The translations under genes were made by a program, and so were the position numbers. The notes under the pieces were generated by a model. The model did no database searches. It was not told the DNA's origin and worked only from the letters and a program-made list of their open reading frames with translations. Below are positions 1 through 14,202 of a DNA stretch of 64,000 nt, one piece after another. The DNA comes from Unio delphinus. Its lineage: Eukaryota; Mollusca; Bivalvia; Unionida; Unionidae. The stretch's first letter is position 1. Every line of letters starts with the position of its first letter. The stretch spans positions 9,318,501 to 9,382,500 of the forward strand of contig JAQISU010000179.1 in assembly GCA_029339505.1 (NCBI GenBank), read 5' to 3'.

Positions 1-2654
1 CAATGGAGACTATTTGATTTTAGACAAATGAAATTCGATTATAAAAATCAGAACTTTTACACGCATAAAAGATTTGTAAAGTTTGCAAACGCTCCTTAAC
101 ACACAAGGAATAATACTGAGATATGAATTATGTTCATCTTATTCAATATAATATTCATACAGAAGACACGAACAAAGATACACCTGACCAAGTGTAAAAT
201 GTCTATAAAAACTTTTTCCTGCAAGTTTTCAAGGATTGTATTTTTTTTCCTTATTTTATTTCGTTCGCAACAATGTACTGTTTGCTTAGTCCTTTACCAC
301 CATTTCCTAACTATTCCGAACGGTTCATACCGTAATAAACAGTTACTGCATTTTAATGTATTGGTTGTGTTATTGTTTCACACAACACACACACACACAG
401 ACACACATACACATCTTTTCAGAGAATGTGATGTTTCAAGTTATAAATGTACAAATTATTGAAGTATACATGTCCTTGGTCACTATATGTATATAGTTAT
501 GCTTCATTCTCGCAGAAAACAAAGGGTGTATAGATGAGCAGAAACACTGAAACTTGGAATTAATTTCAGACATATTAATTACGACGTGAAGATGTGCTTT
601 TGATGTTATCGGTATTCGTTGGATGGTGCAGCTTTGAATTTCTGTCGTATGGTAACTTAACCTACCTTTCATAATCTGCTTTGATAAAAATAATCACAAG
701 TAGACAATTGGGTATAGTTTAACTACAGTTAAAATAAGAATTTTACTTGAATAAATATGACTACATAACTATAGTTCAACATTTGAACATAAGCATTGAA
801 TCACGGCGTATGCATAATAGTGTAATAAAATCTTTTCTATTGATCGCATGCATCCTATCAACAGCTTTAATGGGATCAAACAGTACCGTGGGCATGCCAG
901 GGCAATCTGATCACTGAACAAAGGCTGTTTATTTATTTTACTAGCTCTTTTAGATTTGTATAACACGATATTATCTCTGTTTATAATGCACTAAAATTAA
1001 TTTCAAAGGGGACTCAATATGAACTCTGCACTTCATTAAACGTGAGCAAGATGCGATGAAACTTAAAGATAAAATTTGTATAATGTACATTTTGGTCACA
1101 AAACACATATATACATTTTTTTATTGTTATTGGTCTTTCTTGCCTGCGTTTAAGATTGAAATTATAAAAACTGTTTACTTGACAAAAAAGAGATTATAGA
1201 TAAAAATACTCAAGCTGTATATACATTATATAAACATGATCATTTATTCCATCAAGAATTATTCCGACTTGCAAACAAGCATGTGCATATATATATATAT
1301 AACACAGCCCGATATTAGAACAAATTTGTAGAACACGAATCACATAAGCACAATGCAAATTTAAATTGTCATGCTTAAAATACATGACTCGCGATCTTTG
1401 TGAAGTCCTATTTTTACTTTCCAGTTAATTAATAATACAAATAATATCATAGTGGATTAAGGTGAATCTATTTTCTGATAATTTCGCTGACTGAATTCAA
1501 TAATTACAAAGTGGCTTTGATTGATTTTAAAAGGTTAGTGTCTCTATCAAATCTTCTTTTTTGAAACATACTTGCTAAGCAGTATTAACTTTGTAATGAA
1601 AATCTATGTAACTGTAATTAGTTACGTGTACTATATGTACGGTTTCCTAACGTATTCCTTGAATAGGGTTGAATATTCGATCCTACGTTGTACGATATTC
1701 GATGCAAAAGTGTGCAAAAGCAATTAAATATCCTAAAGTTTTACATGATAATCTGTTTCCGATTTGTAAGAAGATCCGTTTATAATCGCCACAATCAGAA
1801 CGATAAAAAAATCTTGTGCCATGAAGTTAATTACAGCGTATGGCCCAAAAATACGTTCCAGTTTCAGGGTGTGAAATTAAATGGTAACTAGAAAACGAGA
1901 GGTATGACAACAAATCCAAGCACACGAGTTTTTGAGAAGTAAACATCCCCGCACTCACAAGTTGAGATATAAGCAGACCGATTGTGGAAACGTCAAAACT
2001 GGAAACGTGTATAAAATTTGAACGGTAAATTAAGGTGTTTATAGTTTCCAATAAATAAAAGTTTACTTCAAGTTCAGGAGTACGATATATTTTTGGCAAA
2101 GTTCACAGGGTTCAGTTAAAGAGTACCAAAGGAAACAGATTTGGTCTCTGTTATCGGTACCATCACACACCTTTCCTCACTGCAAAGAGTTCTCGTTGTT
2201 TCAACGCAAACAAAATCAAATTTTTAATTTAACGGACGGATGTGGTGAAATGCTGATCAAAGCTAAAACTGATAAAATCTGAGTATGCCGAAGGTAGTAC
2301 AATTGTGTAACGCTCCCTGAACAAGGTATCTAGTTATATGTCGGCAGTTTTGTTTTATTTGTGCATCAGATTGTTAAGAACTGAAATGCTCACGTCCGCG
2401 TTCATTGTTACCTTGAAGCTAAATAAGAAAACCACAAGTTAAAACAACAAACAAACAGGTGCTAAAATGTCAACACGCTTAATTCTAAAATTAATCTGCA
2501 CTTGTTTATTACAACGCATCTTCACCATACATACAATGTGTCGTTAAGTACAATTGAATGGATATCATCCCTTAGCGAAGCATTAATTTGCACTAAATAT
2601 TTACATTTAAACTGCTAATTGTAATAACTTTCCAACAGTGGCGCGCTCGCGTGT
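1..2654. other. AT-rich unassigned DNA
   Basis: No coding region can be supported here. ORFs are short, low in complexity and lack recognisable motifs. There is a CA/ACAC microsatellite near 380-412 and a short TA run near 1288-1300. I see no RNA gene or terminal repeats. Confidence 0.6.
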
Positions 2655-2945
2655 GTATGTGTGATTTAAATTTTTAACGTAGCTATGACAATGTTTCAGT
2701 CATTTCGCTACAATGTTTATAGTGATGTCTATCATTGAGGCACTGTGCCGCAGATATGTAATACGATGTCCCACCCATTCACATTATCCTGACACCGGAC
2801 CGACGACTCCTAACACTAACCCCTAATACTGAGCGTCTAGCGAGGCTGCTGTTAGTAATATTTTAATTATAAGTCCTTAATTTGATTCGGCAGGGGTTCT
2901 CCCGCATCTGAGGCGGACGCTTTAACCACTAGACCACCGGTGCGG
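2655..2945 (-). repeat. tRNA-derived SINE, family B, reversed copy
   Basis: Read on the minus strand, the tRNA-like head lies near 2945 and includes ACTAGACCACCGG, the complement of an A-box GGTGGCCTAGT-type sequence. The body follows, with the family landmarks (GGACCGACG/CACATTATCCTGACACC and GATGTCCCACCCA on the plus strand), and it ends in an ACGTAGCT/TTTAAATT tail near 2660. The same body occurs at 17317-17667, 20228-20535 and 31209-31425. The head is diverged: the B-box is weak and the spacing changed. It is a non-autonomous retroposon with no product. Confidence 0.7.
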
Positions 2946-3684
2946 TGTCCCACATTGGCCCTTATCGATATTAAAGCGGAAAGAGAAACATATTCTGGCG
3001 ATACGGATGGTCTCGAAGTACATAATCCAGGAAGTTGTGCTGGATCAAGGACTTCCAAGGCCCTAATCAATGAAAATAGTATGGTACCCGGTCACTGCCC
3101 GCCACCACTAAACGTGAACTTAGAAGAAGAAAAAAATCCCCAAAACAATATTAAAAACTAAAACGGTGGGAAAATATCAGTGTTGCCTTCATTTCAAATC
3201 AAATTACTCGTCCATGCAGATCGAAATGGTCATATAAATTCATATAATTTCATCATCAACAATTAATTAAATTTTTTATCAGGTGATCCAAGAAAGTGCT
3301 TAGTATGCTTAATGAGTAATCTGGCACTGCCATGGCTAAAGTGCATTTTATAAATTAAACAGATGTCATAACTATATCCAACCTTGGAAAACGGTAATCA
3401 CTAAACATGACATAGGTATCCGTGATACAAAACGTCAAATCAATGTCATTTTCAAGTCAAGAACTGTATCAACAGGAAACAAGCTGAAAAATAAACAGCT
3501 TTCTGGATGACCTTTAGTGCAGCATCCATCTTAAACATATGGTACGGTAATATAATCAGGGCAATACTTTTTTCATGTAGATGAATGTAAAACGGACAGA
3601 AAGGTGAACATTTGGTTGAAGTTTTAATTATAGAATATTAAACTCATGCACAAAAATTTACACTCTTTTATATTTTGCTTTGTA
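2946..3684. other. Unassigned DNA between a SINE and a MITE
   Basis: AT-rich sequence with no supported gene. A 73-codon ORF at 2940-3161 starts inside the SINE head and has no recognisable motif. Confidence 0.5.
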
Positions 3685-3867
3685 TACCGTATATACTCGC
3701 TTAAAAGCCAATCAAACTACAAACTGCACAGACCAATGTTTTTTGTCGCATACTGTGGAAGCATATATAAGTCTACGAAATCTGTGGTAATCCGTAGCAC
3801 AAAGAAACAGCGCCGGCACATCAGGGTATAAGTTATTAGAGGTTGGCATCGACTGATAAACGAATTT
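3685..3867. mobile_element. MITE-like element, TACCGTATATACTCG family (copy 1)
   Basis: The left end reads TACCGTATATACTCGCTTA, followed by an AACTACAAACTGCACAGACC block. The right end (GACTGATAAACGAATTTA) is a degraded inverted copy. The interior has the family landmark GCGCCGGCACAT. Related copies of about 180-200 bp occur at 9376-9571, 18191-18388, 27514-27692 and, weakly, 59818-59999. No coding capacity. The superfamily is not clear from the ends. Confidence 0.5.
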
Positions 3868-3949
3868 AAACTGGATTGTTGTATACCGCACTGCAAATGA
3901 AGAGTTCACTTTAGATGAATAGTCTTTGAACGCTCATATGTTGCAACAG

Positions 3950-6935
3950 GATAATCCTAAATTTACAGGACAGGGGTGTATGGGGTGTCCTGGGAGGGCT
4001 AATACATCTGGCTGGCTAAGCAGTCGTACTCCTTCGGAGGTAGCTTCCCCACCTATGATCCCTACTTGGCACTCAGCTCACACATGTGGCTCCAAGAAGA
4101 TGTGGCATTCGCAGCGGCCAAATCCCGGAAAACGGCCTCGGTTGGCCGGCTAAATCAGGCTGTAGGAAGGCGACTGGTCTTAAAACCCTCGGTGAGTTAG
4201 GATATGTCTAACACTCTTGTGAAAACTGGGTTCTTCAGCCTGCACAGAAGAACCACCAGCTGGTCAACGGGCAGAAAGGCGATTCCCAGTAACGCGCCGT
4301 GGAGCTCTAAGAGCTCGGCAAGAAACGTAGGACGTCCTGGTCACGCACTGCACTCACCTGTCTCCGGCCGTCTCAGCGTTGTCATGCTGCTGAACTCAGA
4401 TGGTTTTGGGCGTGAGAATAAGGTCGGCAAACTGCTTAACTCTTCTTAACTTAAAACAAAGGCATCACGAAAGCCATTCTTGTCATCAACCCACCCCATT
4501 TCATCACTCACTAAAGTCCTGTGGCGACAGGCAAGCGACGAAGCGGCAGGCATGGGTAAACTGTCAGCCATCGCCGCAAACATGCACACAGGCGGCTCAG
4601 GCCATTAGGATCGTGCAACACTGACACAGAGCAGCAGTGGAGTCCGGCAGTCCCGTACGCGACTGAGCAGCTCTCTTCGTGAACGCATTGCTCACCTTCC
4701 TGGCATGAGGAAGGGGATATAAAAAGGTTCCCTAAACACTGCCTGCTCTAAACTTCCCTAGCCAGCATACCACGGATACCAAACAGTCTCGTGGGTGCCC
4801 TGAAAGAAAGTCTGAAATCTACCTGTCTCGACAATCAGAATGTGGAGACCAACTGGGAGGCATTCAGAGAGCTGGTCTACAGCACAACTTCGGAAATCCA
4901 AGGACCCTCAACCAGAAAGCATCAAGACTGGTGTGATGAGAACTGCGATGAGATCAAACAGTTGCTAGATGATAAACACCGCCTCCTTCAAACCAACATC
5001 AACAACCACATGTCCGCCTCTATGATAGTTGTGTACAACAATATACGTAGAACTGTACTAGCAGAAACGACGTCAGATGCGAGACACATGGCTGAGCAAA
5101 AAGCTGATGAGATCCAGTGTTACGCAGAATTATAGGACAAGAAGAACTCCTACAATGCCCTGAAAGAAGTGTATGGACATACATACTCTGGATCCCCCCC
5201 CCCTTCTCAGCGCAGACGGGAGTACTCTAATTTCTGACAAAGAAAAAAATCTTCAACGATGGGCTGAACACTTTGACAGCGTCCTGAATCGCCATTCGTC
5301 CATCAGCGATGAAGCCATCAGCCATCAGTCGTCTCCCCCAATTACCCATCAACGAAGCACTGGATGACACTCCAACCTTTCTGAGACACAAAAAGCGATA
5401 TGTCTGGTCTCCAATGGTAAAGTCTACAAGGAAGGGGGCACAGACCTGATAGAAAGGTTCCACTAACTGTTTTAACTGGTGTGGCAGCATGAGACCATCC
5501 TCCAGAAATTCAAAGAATCTTCCATAATTCACCTGTATAGGTGCAAATAAAACCGCTAGGCCTGCGACAACCACCGGGGTATATCCTTACTCTCTATTGC
5601 AGGAAAGATACTCGCCATAATCGTACTGAACCGCCTCACTACGCACTTTGACCAGGGACTACTGCCAGAAAGCCATTGTGGATTCTGAAAATAACGTGGG
5701 GCCATCGACATGTTGTTTACTGCGAGGCAGCTGCAAGGGCAATGTAAAGAACAAAATACCTACCTTTCTCCATCTACGTCGACTTGAAAAAGGCTTTTGA
5801 TACTGTCAGCAGAGAAGGCTTATTGGAGGTAGTGGCCAAGTACGGATGACCGATAATATTTATATCTATGGTGCTTTATTTCCACGACGGCATGCAGGCA
5901 CGAGTCCATGATAATGGTGAGATATCTGAGCCCTTTCCCAGTAACAAATGGCGTCAAGCAGGGTTTTGTTCTGGCACCAACAATGTTCAGTCTAGTATTC
6001 TCCGCCATGCTGACTAATGCTTTCAGAGACGGAGAGGTTGGAGTCGGCATCATGTACCGTACAGATGGAAAACTATTCAATCACAGGAAGCTTTAAGCGA
6101 AAAACAATGGTTATGACAGACACCATCAGGGATTTTGTATTTGCTGATGACTGCGCCCAAAATGCTGGCTCAGAAGCCGACATGCAATGCAGCGTTGACA
6201 AGTTCTCCAGCTCCAGCACAAGGTTTGGTTTGACCATCAGTACTAAGAAGACTTAAGTCCTGCATTAGTCAGCCCCTGGAAAGCCCCATGTTGAGTCCCA
6301 CATCATCGTCAATGGCCAAAAACTCAACGTAGTGAACCGCTTCACCTACCTTGGCAACACACTGTCACAGTGTCACTACTGACGACGAGGTGACCATCGC
6401 ATTGTCAGAGTCAGCGCAACTTTCCGCAGATTGTATGCCAACGTCTGGAATAGAAAAGGCATCTGCATCTAGACCAAACTAAAAGTCTACCGGGCAGTTA
6501 TGCTCACCACACTACACTACGCATGCGAAACGTGGACGGAGTACCAACGTCACGCCAGGAAGCTGTACCATACCTCAAGTCTCAGGAAAATCCTCAACAT
6601 CATGTGGCAGGACAAGGTTCCAGACATTAAGGTACTCGCATAAGCAGGCCTTTCCCGCATCCACATCATGCTAATGCAGTGCCAGCTACGCTGGGCGGGA
6701 ATGTACTCATTCGAAACCACCGGCTGCCTAAGAGACTCTTCTATGGCGAGATACAGCACGGACAGAGATCTAACGGAGGTCAGAAGAAACGCTTCAAAGA
6801 AAATCTGAAAGCTGTATTGAAAGCGTTCAATATAAATCCTGATTCCTGTGAGCAAACAGCAAACGCTCGAGTAACTTGGCGTTCTTCCATGCACAAAGGC
6901 TCCAAGCATCTCCATCCCTCGGATGACTAGGTCCT
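3950..6935 (+). mobile_element. Degraded non-LTR retrotransposon (LINE)
   Basis: A chain of short plus-strand fragments in changing frames reads as a LINE endonuclease/reverse-transcriptase polyprotein. 4791-5135 carries a segment of the kind that precedes the RT domain (NWEAFRELVYSTT, then a run of charged residues). Around 5780-5815 is an RT motif A-like YVDLKKAFDT-type stretch. 5908-6096 has PVTNGVKQGF, the usual GVKQGC/PLSP region. 6017-6256 has FADDCAQNAGSEAD, the YADD-type catalytic motif with Phe in place of Tyr. 6679-6930 has RLPKRLFYGEIQHGQR and GGQKKRF, typical of the C-terminal part of many animal LINEs. Numerous stops and frameshifts show it is dead. About 700 bp upstream of 4790 has weak ORFs and may be its 5' region. 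Reverse transcription would act on its own mRNA at a nicked target; this copy cannot. Confidence 0.85.
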
Positions 6936-8390
6936 CGTGGAATCGAAAGACGAACAACAAAGGTACAGGAAAGTGAAGAATCCTCAAGAGAGCACTTATC
7001 ACTGAATGATCAATCCCATATTGCTGCATTTCCAAAGGTTCGGTCAAGGAACCCGCTACAAAAAATAAATGGCGCATTAACGTTGCGTTATGCAGGTTCC
7101 ATACCATATACGGTTTGAAACAACATTATTTTATTACACGAGAATAGCTCTTTATTCCAGGAAGTTATTGATGGAGGGTAGTTTATGAGTTTGGGAAACG
7201 TTATCACTGTGTCTTTTGTTCATATCTTGAAGTTGTAAAAATGTAAGTTGGTGGTGGTGAGTCAGGAGTACAAAGAACAAGAGCGCTTAACCAGCTTTCT
7301 ACCTATACAGGTCGCTCAAACATATTTCGTTATAACCATGTCTTTGTCTTTGTTATGCTTAACGCTAGAAAGGTAACGCAAGCTTTTACAGGGTAGTTTA
7401 CGTATAAAAACAAACAACGAAACCCTCAAAGGTTTTTAAGTTAAATAACTAGAGAGACGATAAATTGCCAAAACCAAATTTATTTTACCTGCCGTGTAGT
7501 TCACAGATTTGTACTGTTAAAAGAAAATCATATGAAAATAAAAGGTGTGATCATGAGAAATTAATCGTAAATTCTGGGTGGAGAATGAGACAAGAAATAA
7601 TATCGACACGGCTATTATTATTACTTTACAGTCATGCATTTTGATGAAAAGAAATTTACAATATACTAAATATGTTGGCAGTATTCTGTAAAGGGTCTAG
7701 TCGGCAGAGAGTATATTTGGTGTATGGTCAAGGTAGATCATTGCTTGGTATACATATCTAGCAAGTATGTTATGGCCAAGTTTGAAATAAAAATACTGTA
7801 ACCTATATTAAATGCTACCAGCTAATTTTCATTACATCAGAAAACCAATTAAATGTGATACCGTAAATATATTTCGTGACTATTTTAAAGTAAAGATGTA
7901 GAAAACAAATGTCGGCGGAGCCATGAAGTATTCTTGCCATTTTATGGCAACAAATCAATCAATCAGTCAATCACTGTTAAGCACTTTATGACCGAGTGTT
8001 TCGACCTGCAACCTACGCGTGATAAGTACTATAATGTACATGACATGAAGGAACTTTTTGATACTATACAAATCACTTGTATTTTAGATTTCCTGAAGGA
8101 AGTAAATCTTTATTTTAAACTATAACTTGTATGCCATCACCTAGAACATTGTTATCTAATGCAAATACCGCCCCTTATTTTCAACATCTTTTCGTCAAGA
8201 TTCACCATTTACATCTCCAGTTGATTGGGAAACTTCATATTTTACTGTTACCAACATCTTACAATTTTATATTTAACTATTTTGTATTTTTAAATCGCTG
8301 GTCGATATTAAACCTTTCGTATTTTTAAACATGTATAAATACAACCTATTGTATGGCGCTAAATAGTCTAAAAGTGCTGGTGCGCTGTTA
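6936..8390. other. Unassigned AT-rich DNA
   Basis: No supportable gene. A minus ORF at 6550-7107 is antisense to the LINE tail and is a shadow. A short AATC repeat occurs near 7948-7972. Confidence 0.5.
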
Positions 8391-8392
8391 AA

Positions 8393-8442
<50 letters not shown>
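8391..8442. repeat. (CAAT)n microsatellite tail
   Basis: About 12 tandem AATC units directly follow GCTGGTGCGCTGTTAAAA. A TGATTGATTGATTG run next to a related GTACCAGCACTATAA sequence is found at 12938-12990 in the opposite sense, so the tetranucleotide run is probably the tail of a short interspersed element. Confidence 0.8.
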
Positions 8443-8443
<1 letters not shown>

Positions 8444-9375
8444 ATGACAAGATATTGTCGTTTCGTATCTTATTAACCTTGTCATCTAAACAAAAATCAA
8501 TACTGATATAAATAATTATAAATTCCATGCACCATTCTCTTCCAATCAATTTGGAATAAAAAGTCTCAAAAGTGACGTGCCACTGAAGAATAGATAATAA
8601 TTACCTATCGCACATGTACACTTATAAAAAGCCCTTACAGGCACTAGAAATATTTTTCATTTTCCCCCGAAGTATTGATTGGAGGTTTTATTCGAATAAT
8701 GGTATTGATTCAGCAATATTCAAAATATTATCTCAATATTGACATTAATTTGACAATAATTGCAGCTGAGCGGCTCGACTTACCTACATCTGTGAAAAAG
8801 TCAAAACTACGCCAGCAAATTTGCGTTTCTTGCCAAAAAGCCTCTGTCCAACGCATTATACCATATTGTGTTCATTACCTCATCAAAAACACAAAGTCTA
8901 GTTTGTCACAATCATTGATAAAGATGGGGTACAATCTAATTGACACTGGGATCAACAGACTAATCGTAAAGAAACTCCGGGCAGGACACACTCCCATCGT
9001 TAAACACTCTATTAACTAAAGCAAACATAGAATATTTTTGGCCAAATTTTGGTTTGAAATGCAAACAATTTAACACCGTAAGTGATTCTCCCTTTTTATC
9101 GTGTAATGATAGAACTAATACTATATAATTTAAAGTCCAAACAGGTACTTGAAAATAACTGGATACAGTCTTTGTCCAATACATTAATTTTCTCTGCAGG
9201 AACCATATTGAGAGCTTTTTTTTCTATCAAAACTCTCATACAACAAGGGAACAATTCTAGTTATGTTATTCATTGTTCGATTCTGGTCATTGGTACAATG
9301 TTAGCTGTAGAGATGGACAGATGTCGTATTGTATGCAAAAAGACTAGTTCCTCCCCCTTTTTCTTTGACCGTCTG
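8443..9375. other. Unassigned DNA with weak ORFs
   Basis: Two plus-strand ORFs, at 8675-9019 (114 codons) and 9082-9414 (110 codons), have no recognised domain, and the second runs into a MITE. I do not call them genes. Confidence 0.4.
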
Positions 9376-9571
9376 TACTCGTTTATAGGTAGAGTCCAAC
9401 TGCAAACAACATAGGCCGTTGCCTAATATGCCGGTAGATCGGGCTCTATGATGCTTGTTCTAATGAGTATTCCTAACAAACTGCAGAGACCCACATATTC
9501 CGGCGTATTGTGTAACATTAAATGTGGGTCTGTGCAATTTGCAGTTAAATTCAACTTATAAGCGAGTATAT
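9376..9571. mobile_element. MITE-like element, TACCGTATATACTCG family (copy 2)
   Basis: The clearest inverted ends of the family. The left end TACTCGTTTATAGGTAGAGT is followed by CCAACTGCAAA; the right end TTTGCAGTTAAATTCAACTT continues into ATAAGCGAGTATA. Its length of about 195 bp and lack of ORF fit a non-autonomous DNA transposon. Confidence 0.65.
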
Positions 9572-12400
9572 TTAAGTACATTTCTGCTGGAAGCTAATAC
9601 AAGTCTGCAAAATTGCTGATATAATATATATCCCACAATTACAGGTAACCTAAGACGGAAAATTGAGTTTCAAGTTCTCTTCGCAAACACAGTGAAAATG
9701 AAACAGCTCCTAATGTATAATTTTTGGAACAGGAATGTTTAATCCAAGGCAAAGGTTTTGAATTTATCATGCATAGGCATTGTATGATCAAGTTCGTCAT
9801 CATATACAAAAATAAATTACTTAGTTACTGAATGTTGGTTCCAAAGTTTTCGTCAATACATGTACATGCCATGAAAGATGTTTGCCAGTGGTCTCAAACA
9901 TGCGGCACGCCAAGTCGTGTTCTTTTGCCCGCAAAATGAATGACGTCACAAGGTGTGAAAATGCCTCCATGCGGCACTCAGGGTGATTTGAGCTTGAGAT
10001 CCCTGATGTATGCCTTGTTTTCCAGATAGTTGTGGAAATACAATTGTACCAAATACTTTCTGTCACAAGAGTCTAGGCTCTTCAACAGAGTTCATCACCT
10101 GGACAGAAACGGATGATTTTTCAGCTTACCGGGTCAAAAAGTCAAGACAAAATAGTACGTGTCTATGATCAAAACTGCTCTTCCGTTTTTGGGAAATCTT
10201 TTAGTCTTCCTTGGTACCGGAAGGTGGGACTATGGTAGTTATATTGTTGTACGTACAGAACAAAAATTCAAGTCGGATTTCCCTTTAGAAGAAGGTGTAA
10301 CTTAGTTACATACAAACATTGTAAGCATCATTTTAACGCACAATGAATTGCTTTATACGACAGACTTCAACGGAACTGAACCCAAATTGCATAACGTTTA
10401 CGTCTTTTCTATAAATGAATAATAATATTCCATAGAAGGGACTGATTCCCAGGTATTAAAAATTAGATCGTTTTTTCTTTTTAGCTGCTGAGTGCTCAAA
10501 CCATCGGATATACGGTCTTATTTTCAAACTAACCACTGTTACGTCAACAATGGATATAAGTTCAGCACCATTTTCGTTTTAAGACTAACTAGAAAGAAGA
10601 CCTTTAGTAAAAACAGCATCTCAATATGATCATAGAATTAGAAACAGTAGTAATAACCACATTTTCAAGCCAATTCCTGCGGCATACATATTTAACATAA
10701 AGATGGCAAAGGCTGCATTTAGGACCAACTAAATATCACTGGAGTCTTTTGATAAATGTCCTGTGTAGATATGATCACCAATTCTAGAGAAATCACGATA
10801 AGATTATCCAGACGTCTGCGGGATATTAGACCGGCATCATGGTCATTCAGAGATATCTAGATATCATAAGAGGTCTTTTGGTGTAGACACCATAACGATA
10901 TGATTTTCAATTTAGGAGGTTTGAAAGAAAAAACAAGTTTTGCATCAAAATCTCAATGTTTAGATTTCTAATACATAAAAGCTTACCTGAAAGATTCACT
11001 ATTTCCTAAAACATAACTTTGTCGTAAAGTTTAACAGTTTCCAAATACAGATTATTTGCTCACTAAAGCCTATCAATCTGAAATACTCTGCGCAATAAAA
11101 ACAAATTTATTTCCTGAGGTCTATCTATTTTGGAATTTTATCAGATTAAATGGAATCAAAACCAAAACATATACTTTTGTGATGACAGTAGCTTTGATTT
11201 AACTTTTTAAACTGCCGTAAAATGGCACTATTGCGCAACATGTCATATCTCCTTTGAGTGCGAGTTCAAGGGTCGAACTCAGTTTGTTTTAAAATAAAAA
11301 GTGGAATGTTCATAAGCTCATTTCTAATGTCTTTATTTACTTAATGAATCTCGTTATTACTAAGTTCAGTTTTAATACATGTTTGTGTCACATCATTATA
11401 CCAGTCCACGTATGTTCTGTATTTAATCAGGCATCGGAAATGTCACTTAAAAAATGCCATTTATACCTATATATCCGAAGTACCCGACACTCATAATTCC
11501 ATGAACAGAAGCCGCTGACTCGGCAAGACCGAATATCAGTTTTAAAGGTAGTAAGTGGTAGAAGTTTTACACAAGAGGGCAAACCTGTTGAGATAACTCG
11601 TATTCACTAGGTTGGCAACAGAAAATAAGTATCGAGGTGTTAAAATCGTCGAGTACAATTCAAAACTCCATCCAAAGTAGCCTCTTAAGATTGTTGGGTG
11701 GTCGAGACATTTTGACGCCTTAGTCTTTCGTTATTTTTCTTTAATCAGTTTTCAGTTAACTTACATAACAAGCTATATGACAAAGCAGCAAAGCTAAATG
11801 AATTACGTATGTAGCTTTTTTCAGGTAAATACTGAATACACGATCATTACTAGAACAATAAAAAGGACATTTTATTCAAAGAGAACGATCTATTATGCAT
11901 ACTGGGGGCGATCAGTAAAATAATGGGATATACATATGGATAAATACGGTAAACCAGAAAATAAGGTCGAACAGTCAACTGAATTGAATGTTTGTGACCG
12001 CCTGCAACTTCAAAATCAAGTGATGAACCAGTATAGAATTTAGATAAAATGAATTAGTCATAACAACCACACAACAGGTACACGCATTTACAAATTACAA
12101 TGCAGACCACTTTTACCGCCCATCTGGAAGAGACAAACCGACGACCTTGAGCAAAGAAGGAAAGTGTAACGAAACTATCAAAAAGATGGAACCTATTTTA
12201 GTCCCACGTGTAAACAAAAATAAAGAATTCTACTCAAGGGATATATGAAATAAAGCTGATTCTAAATCTCGACAAAGATACAAACGCATATTTTGTATGG
12301 AAGTGTATATTCGCACGACCGCCGTGTGTCTATTGATGAAAAGATTCACAACAGAAAATACTATTTTTTGAAAATTATATCAGCACGGCGATAAGTGCAT
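9572..12400. other. Unassigned AT-rich DNA
   Basis: About 2.8 kb with no supported coding region, RNA gene or long repeat. An 81-codon minus ORF at 9821-10066 has no recognisable motif. Confidence 0.5.
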
Positions 12401-12403
12401 TTG

Positions 12404-12560
12404 GGACGAGTCCGAAATATTCCGATTAAAATCGGATTGCGCGCTTGTTTCATCAGCCGATGGAAGACCTGGAATTTGGGGCGAGTCCGAAATATTCCGA
12501 TTCAAATCGGAAATGCGCGCTTGTTTCAGCAGCTGAGATGGAAGACTTGAAAGGCGGACA
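12404..12560. repeat. Duplicated palindromic unit
   Basis: Two copies about 76 bp apart share CGAGTCCGAAATATTCCGAT, each with a small hairpin (TCCGATTCAAATCGGA in copy 2) and then GCGCGCTTGTTTCA and GATGGAAGAC. The minus ORF at 12380-12607 reads through both copies and therefore contains a repeated peptide; I see no reason to call it a gene. Confidence 0.6.
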
Positions 12561-12607
12561 CAACTTCGATAATTACAGGGGCTTCTTTGCCTTTCTGGAA
12601 GAAACAT

Positions 12608-14180
12608 AGGGAGAAAAACAGTATTCAGTACAGGGGTTAGAAAACAAAGAAAATCAGGAGTCTAACCTGTAATAATATATCCCTTGATTCATGGAGAGAT
12701 ACTTTCTTTTAAACGAGTCCTTATGTGGTGGACAATGCAGAAAGCAATGTCTTTGTTTATGCCCAAATGAAAGGTAAGTGCATTTATTTTGTTATAAATA
12801 CATATCTTGAGACATTTCTAAGAGGCGGAGTTAAATATTTGCCTCTCTACCAAAAGTGATTTCCAACATTTTTGAAGCCAAAAGTTGAAGTTACATTGAT
12901 ACAAGACCATAGTCATTACCACGTATATACTTCTTATGATTGATTGATTGTATCTTTACGGTGTACCAGCACTATAAGGCTATATAAAACGTTAAGATTA
13001 CCTTTTATGACAAAAGAACTTTACCTTTGAGAGTTAATTTGTTTTTAGACTGTTACAACTGTATATGACCTTAAACTAAGTAAAAAAAAAAAAAAAAACG
13101 AAAACCAACAAGTTTTTTTAAAATTCAACAATTACTGTATTTCCCAATAAGTTAACACAAACAGAAAATTTAAAAAAAGAATGTACAATATTGTGAACTA
13201 AATTCCCAAAAATAAATGTCTCGCAGACAAGATCCAACACTGAAGGTGCTTGTTCTCGTGATTGTCGAAAGAGTCAATGACGTAAAGTGTATAGTGATGT
13301 GCCAACAATTTTTCGATATATCACATTAATATAATCCGAAATTCCATTTTCTGAATTCACTATAGTACAACATTCAAGATTCTGTGCAAGAGTTTTGTTG
13401 AGTACATTGTAATTGCAGTGAATATTTTAAATAATTCAATACATCCAGATGAAAACCTGAACATAGCAAGAATTAAGTTTTAATTCAAGTAAACAAGTGT
13501 ATCTATACAGGTAAGACAATATTAGAAGCAGGATTTTTAGAAAAGTCTAAACTGTTATCAAGATAAAATCTGTTTATAAAATTTTAATACAAATTCAGTA
13601 AACATTAGGTTTATTTTAAAATAATGATCCTAAGTTTTAACCTACTCTCACAGGGAAGTACTTGCCTTTGTATTATGTTGCTCAGAACACAAATGTCCAC
13701 CATGTAAAAAATACACATTATTTTAGACAATGTCATTTAAAAAATAGTTATACCTAACAGATAATCATAGTCATGTTTAGTTCCATGCTTTTATAACATC
13801 ATTCCCCACCCCGGTCTGTCACCACATTTTCTGTTTTGAAGAAATACATATACATATTTTATTCTAAATTTAAGAAATAAATGGTGACAGCAAACAAAAG
13901 ATTTAGACTTTTCTTTTAGTATTGTTTCTGAGATTCTCTTTAACATAAAGTCAGCTGAGACAAGCTGGTGTATTATTATAGAGCAGATACATTTGCAGTT
14001 ATTACAATAGTTTTGTCTTCATGGATCCTCTTTCATCACTGAAGGATCCGCACAACACGAGACAGAAAATGAATGAGAAATAACTGGCAGGAAGAATCTC
14101 ATAACTGTAATAACAGATCCAGTGCAGACTTGTTATTTGGAAATTATAACAAAGCATTTACGAGTCAAAAACTGCTGACC
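12608..14180. other. Unassigned AT-rich DNA
   Basis: No supported gene. Contains poly-A stretches near 13082-13098 and a short TGATTGATTG run near 12938. Confidence 0.5.
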
Positions 14181-14202
14181 TGTGTGTGTGTGTGTGTGTG
14201 TG
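14181..14202. repeat. (TG)n microsatellite
   Basis: About 11 uninterrupted TG units. Confidence 0.9.

Noticed and set aside
6550..7107. 185-codon minus-strand ORF
   Set aside because: Antisense to the LINE reverse-transcriptase tail, which has the recognisable protein.
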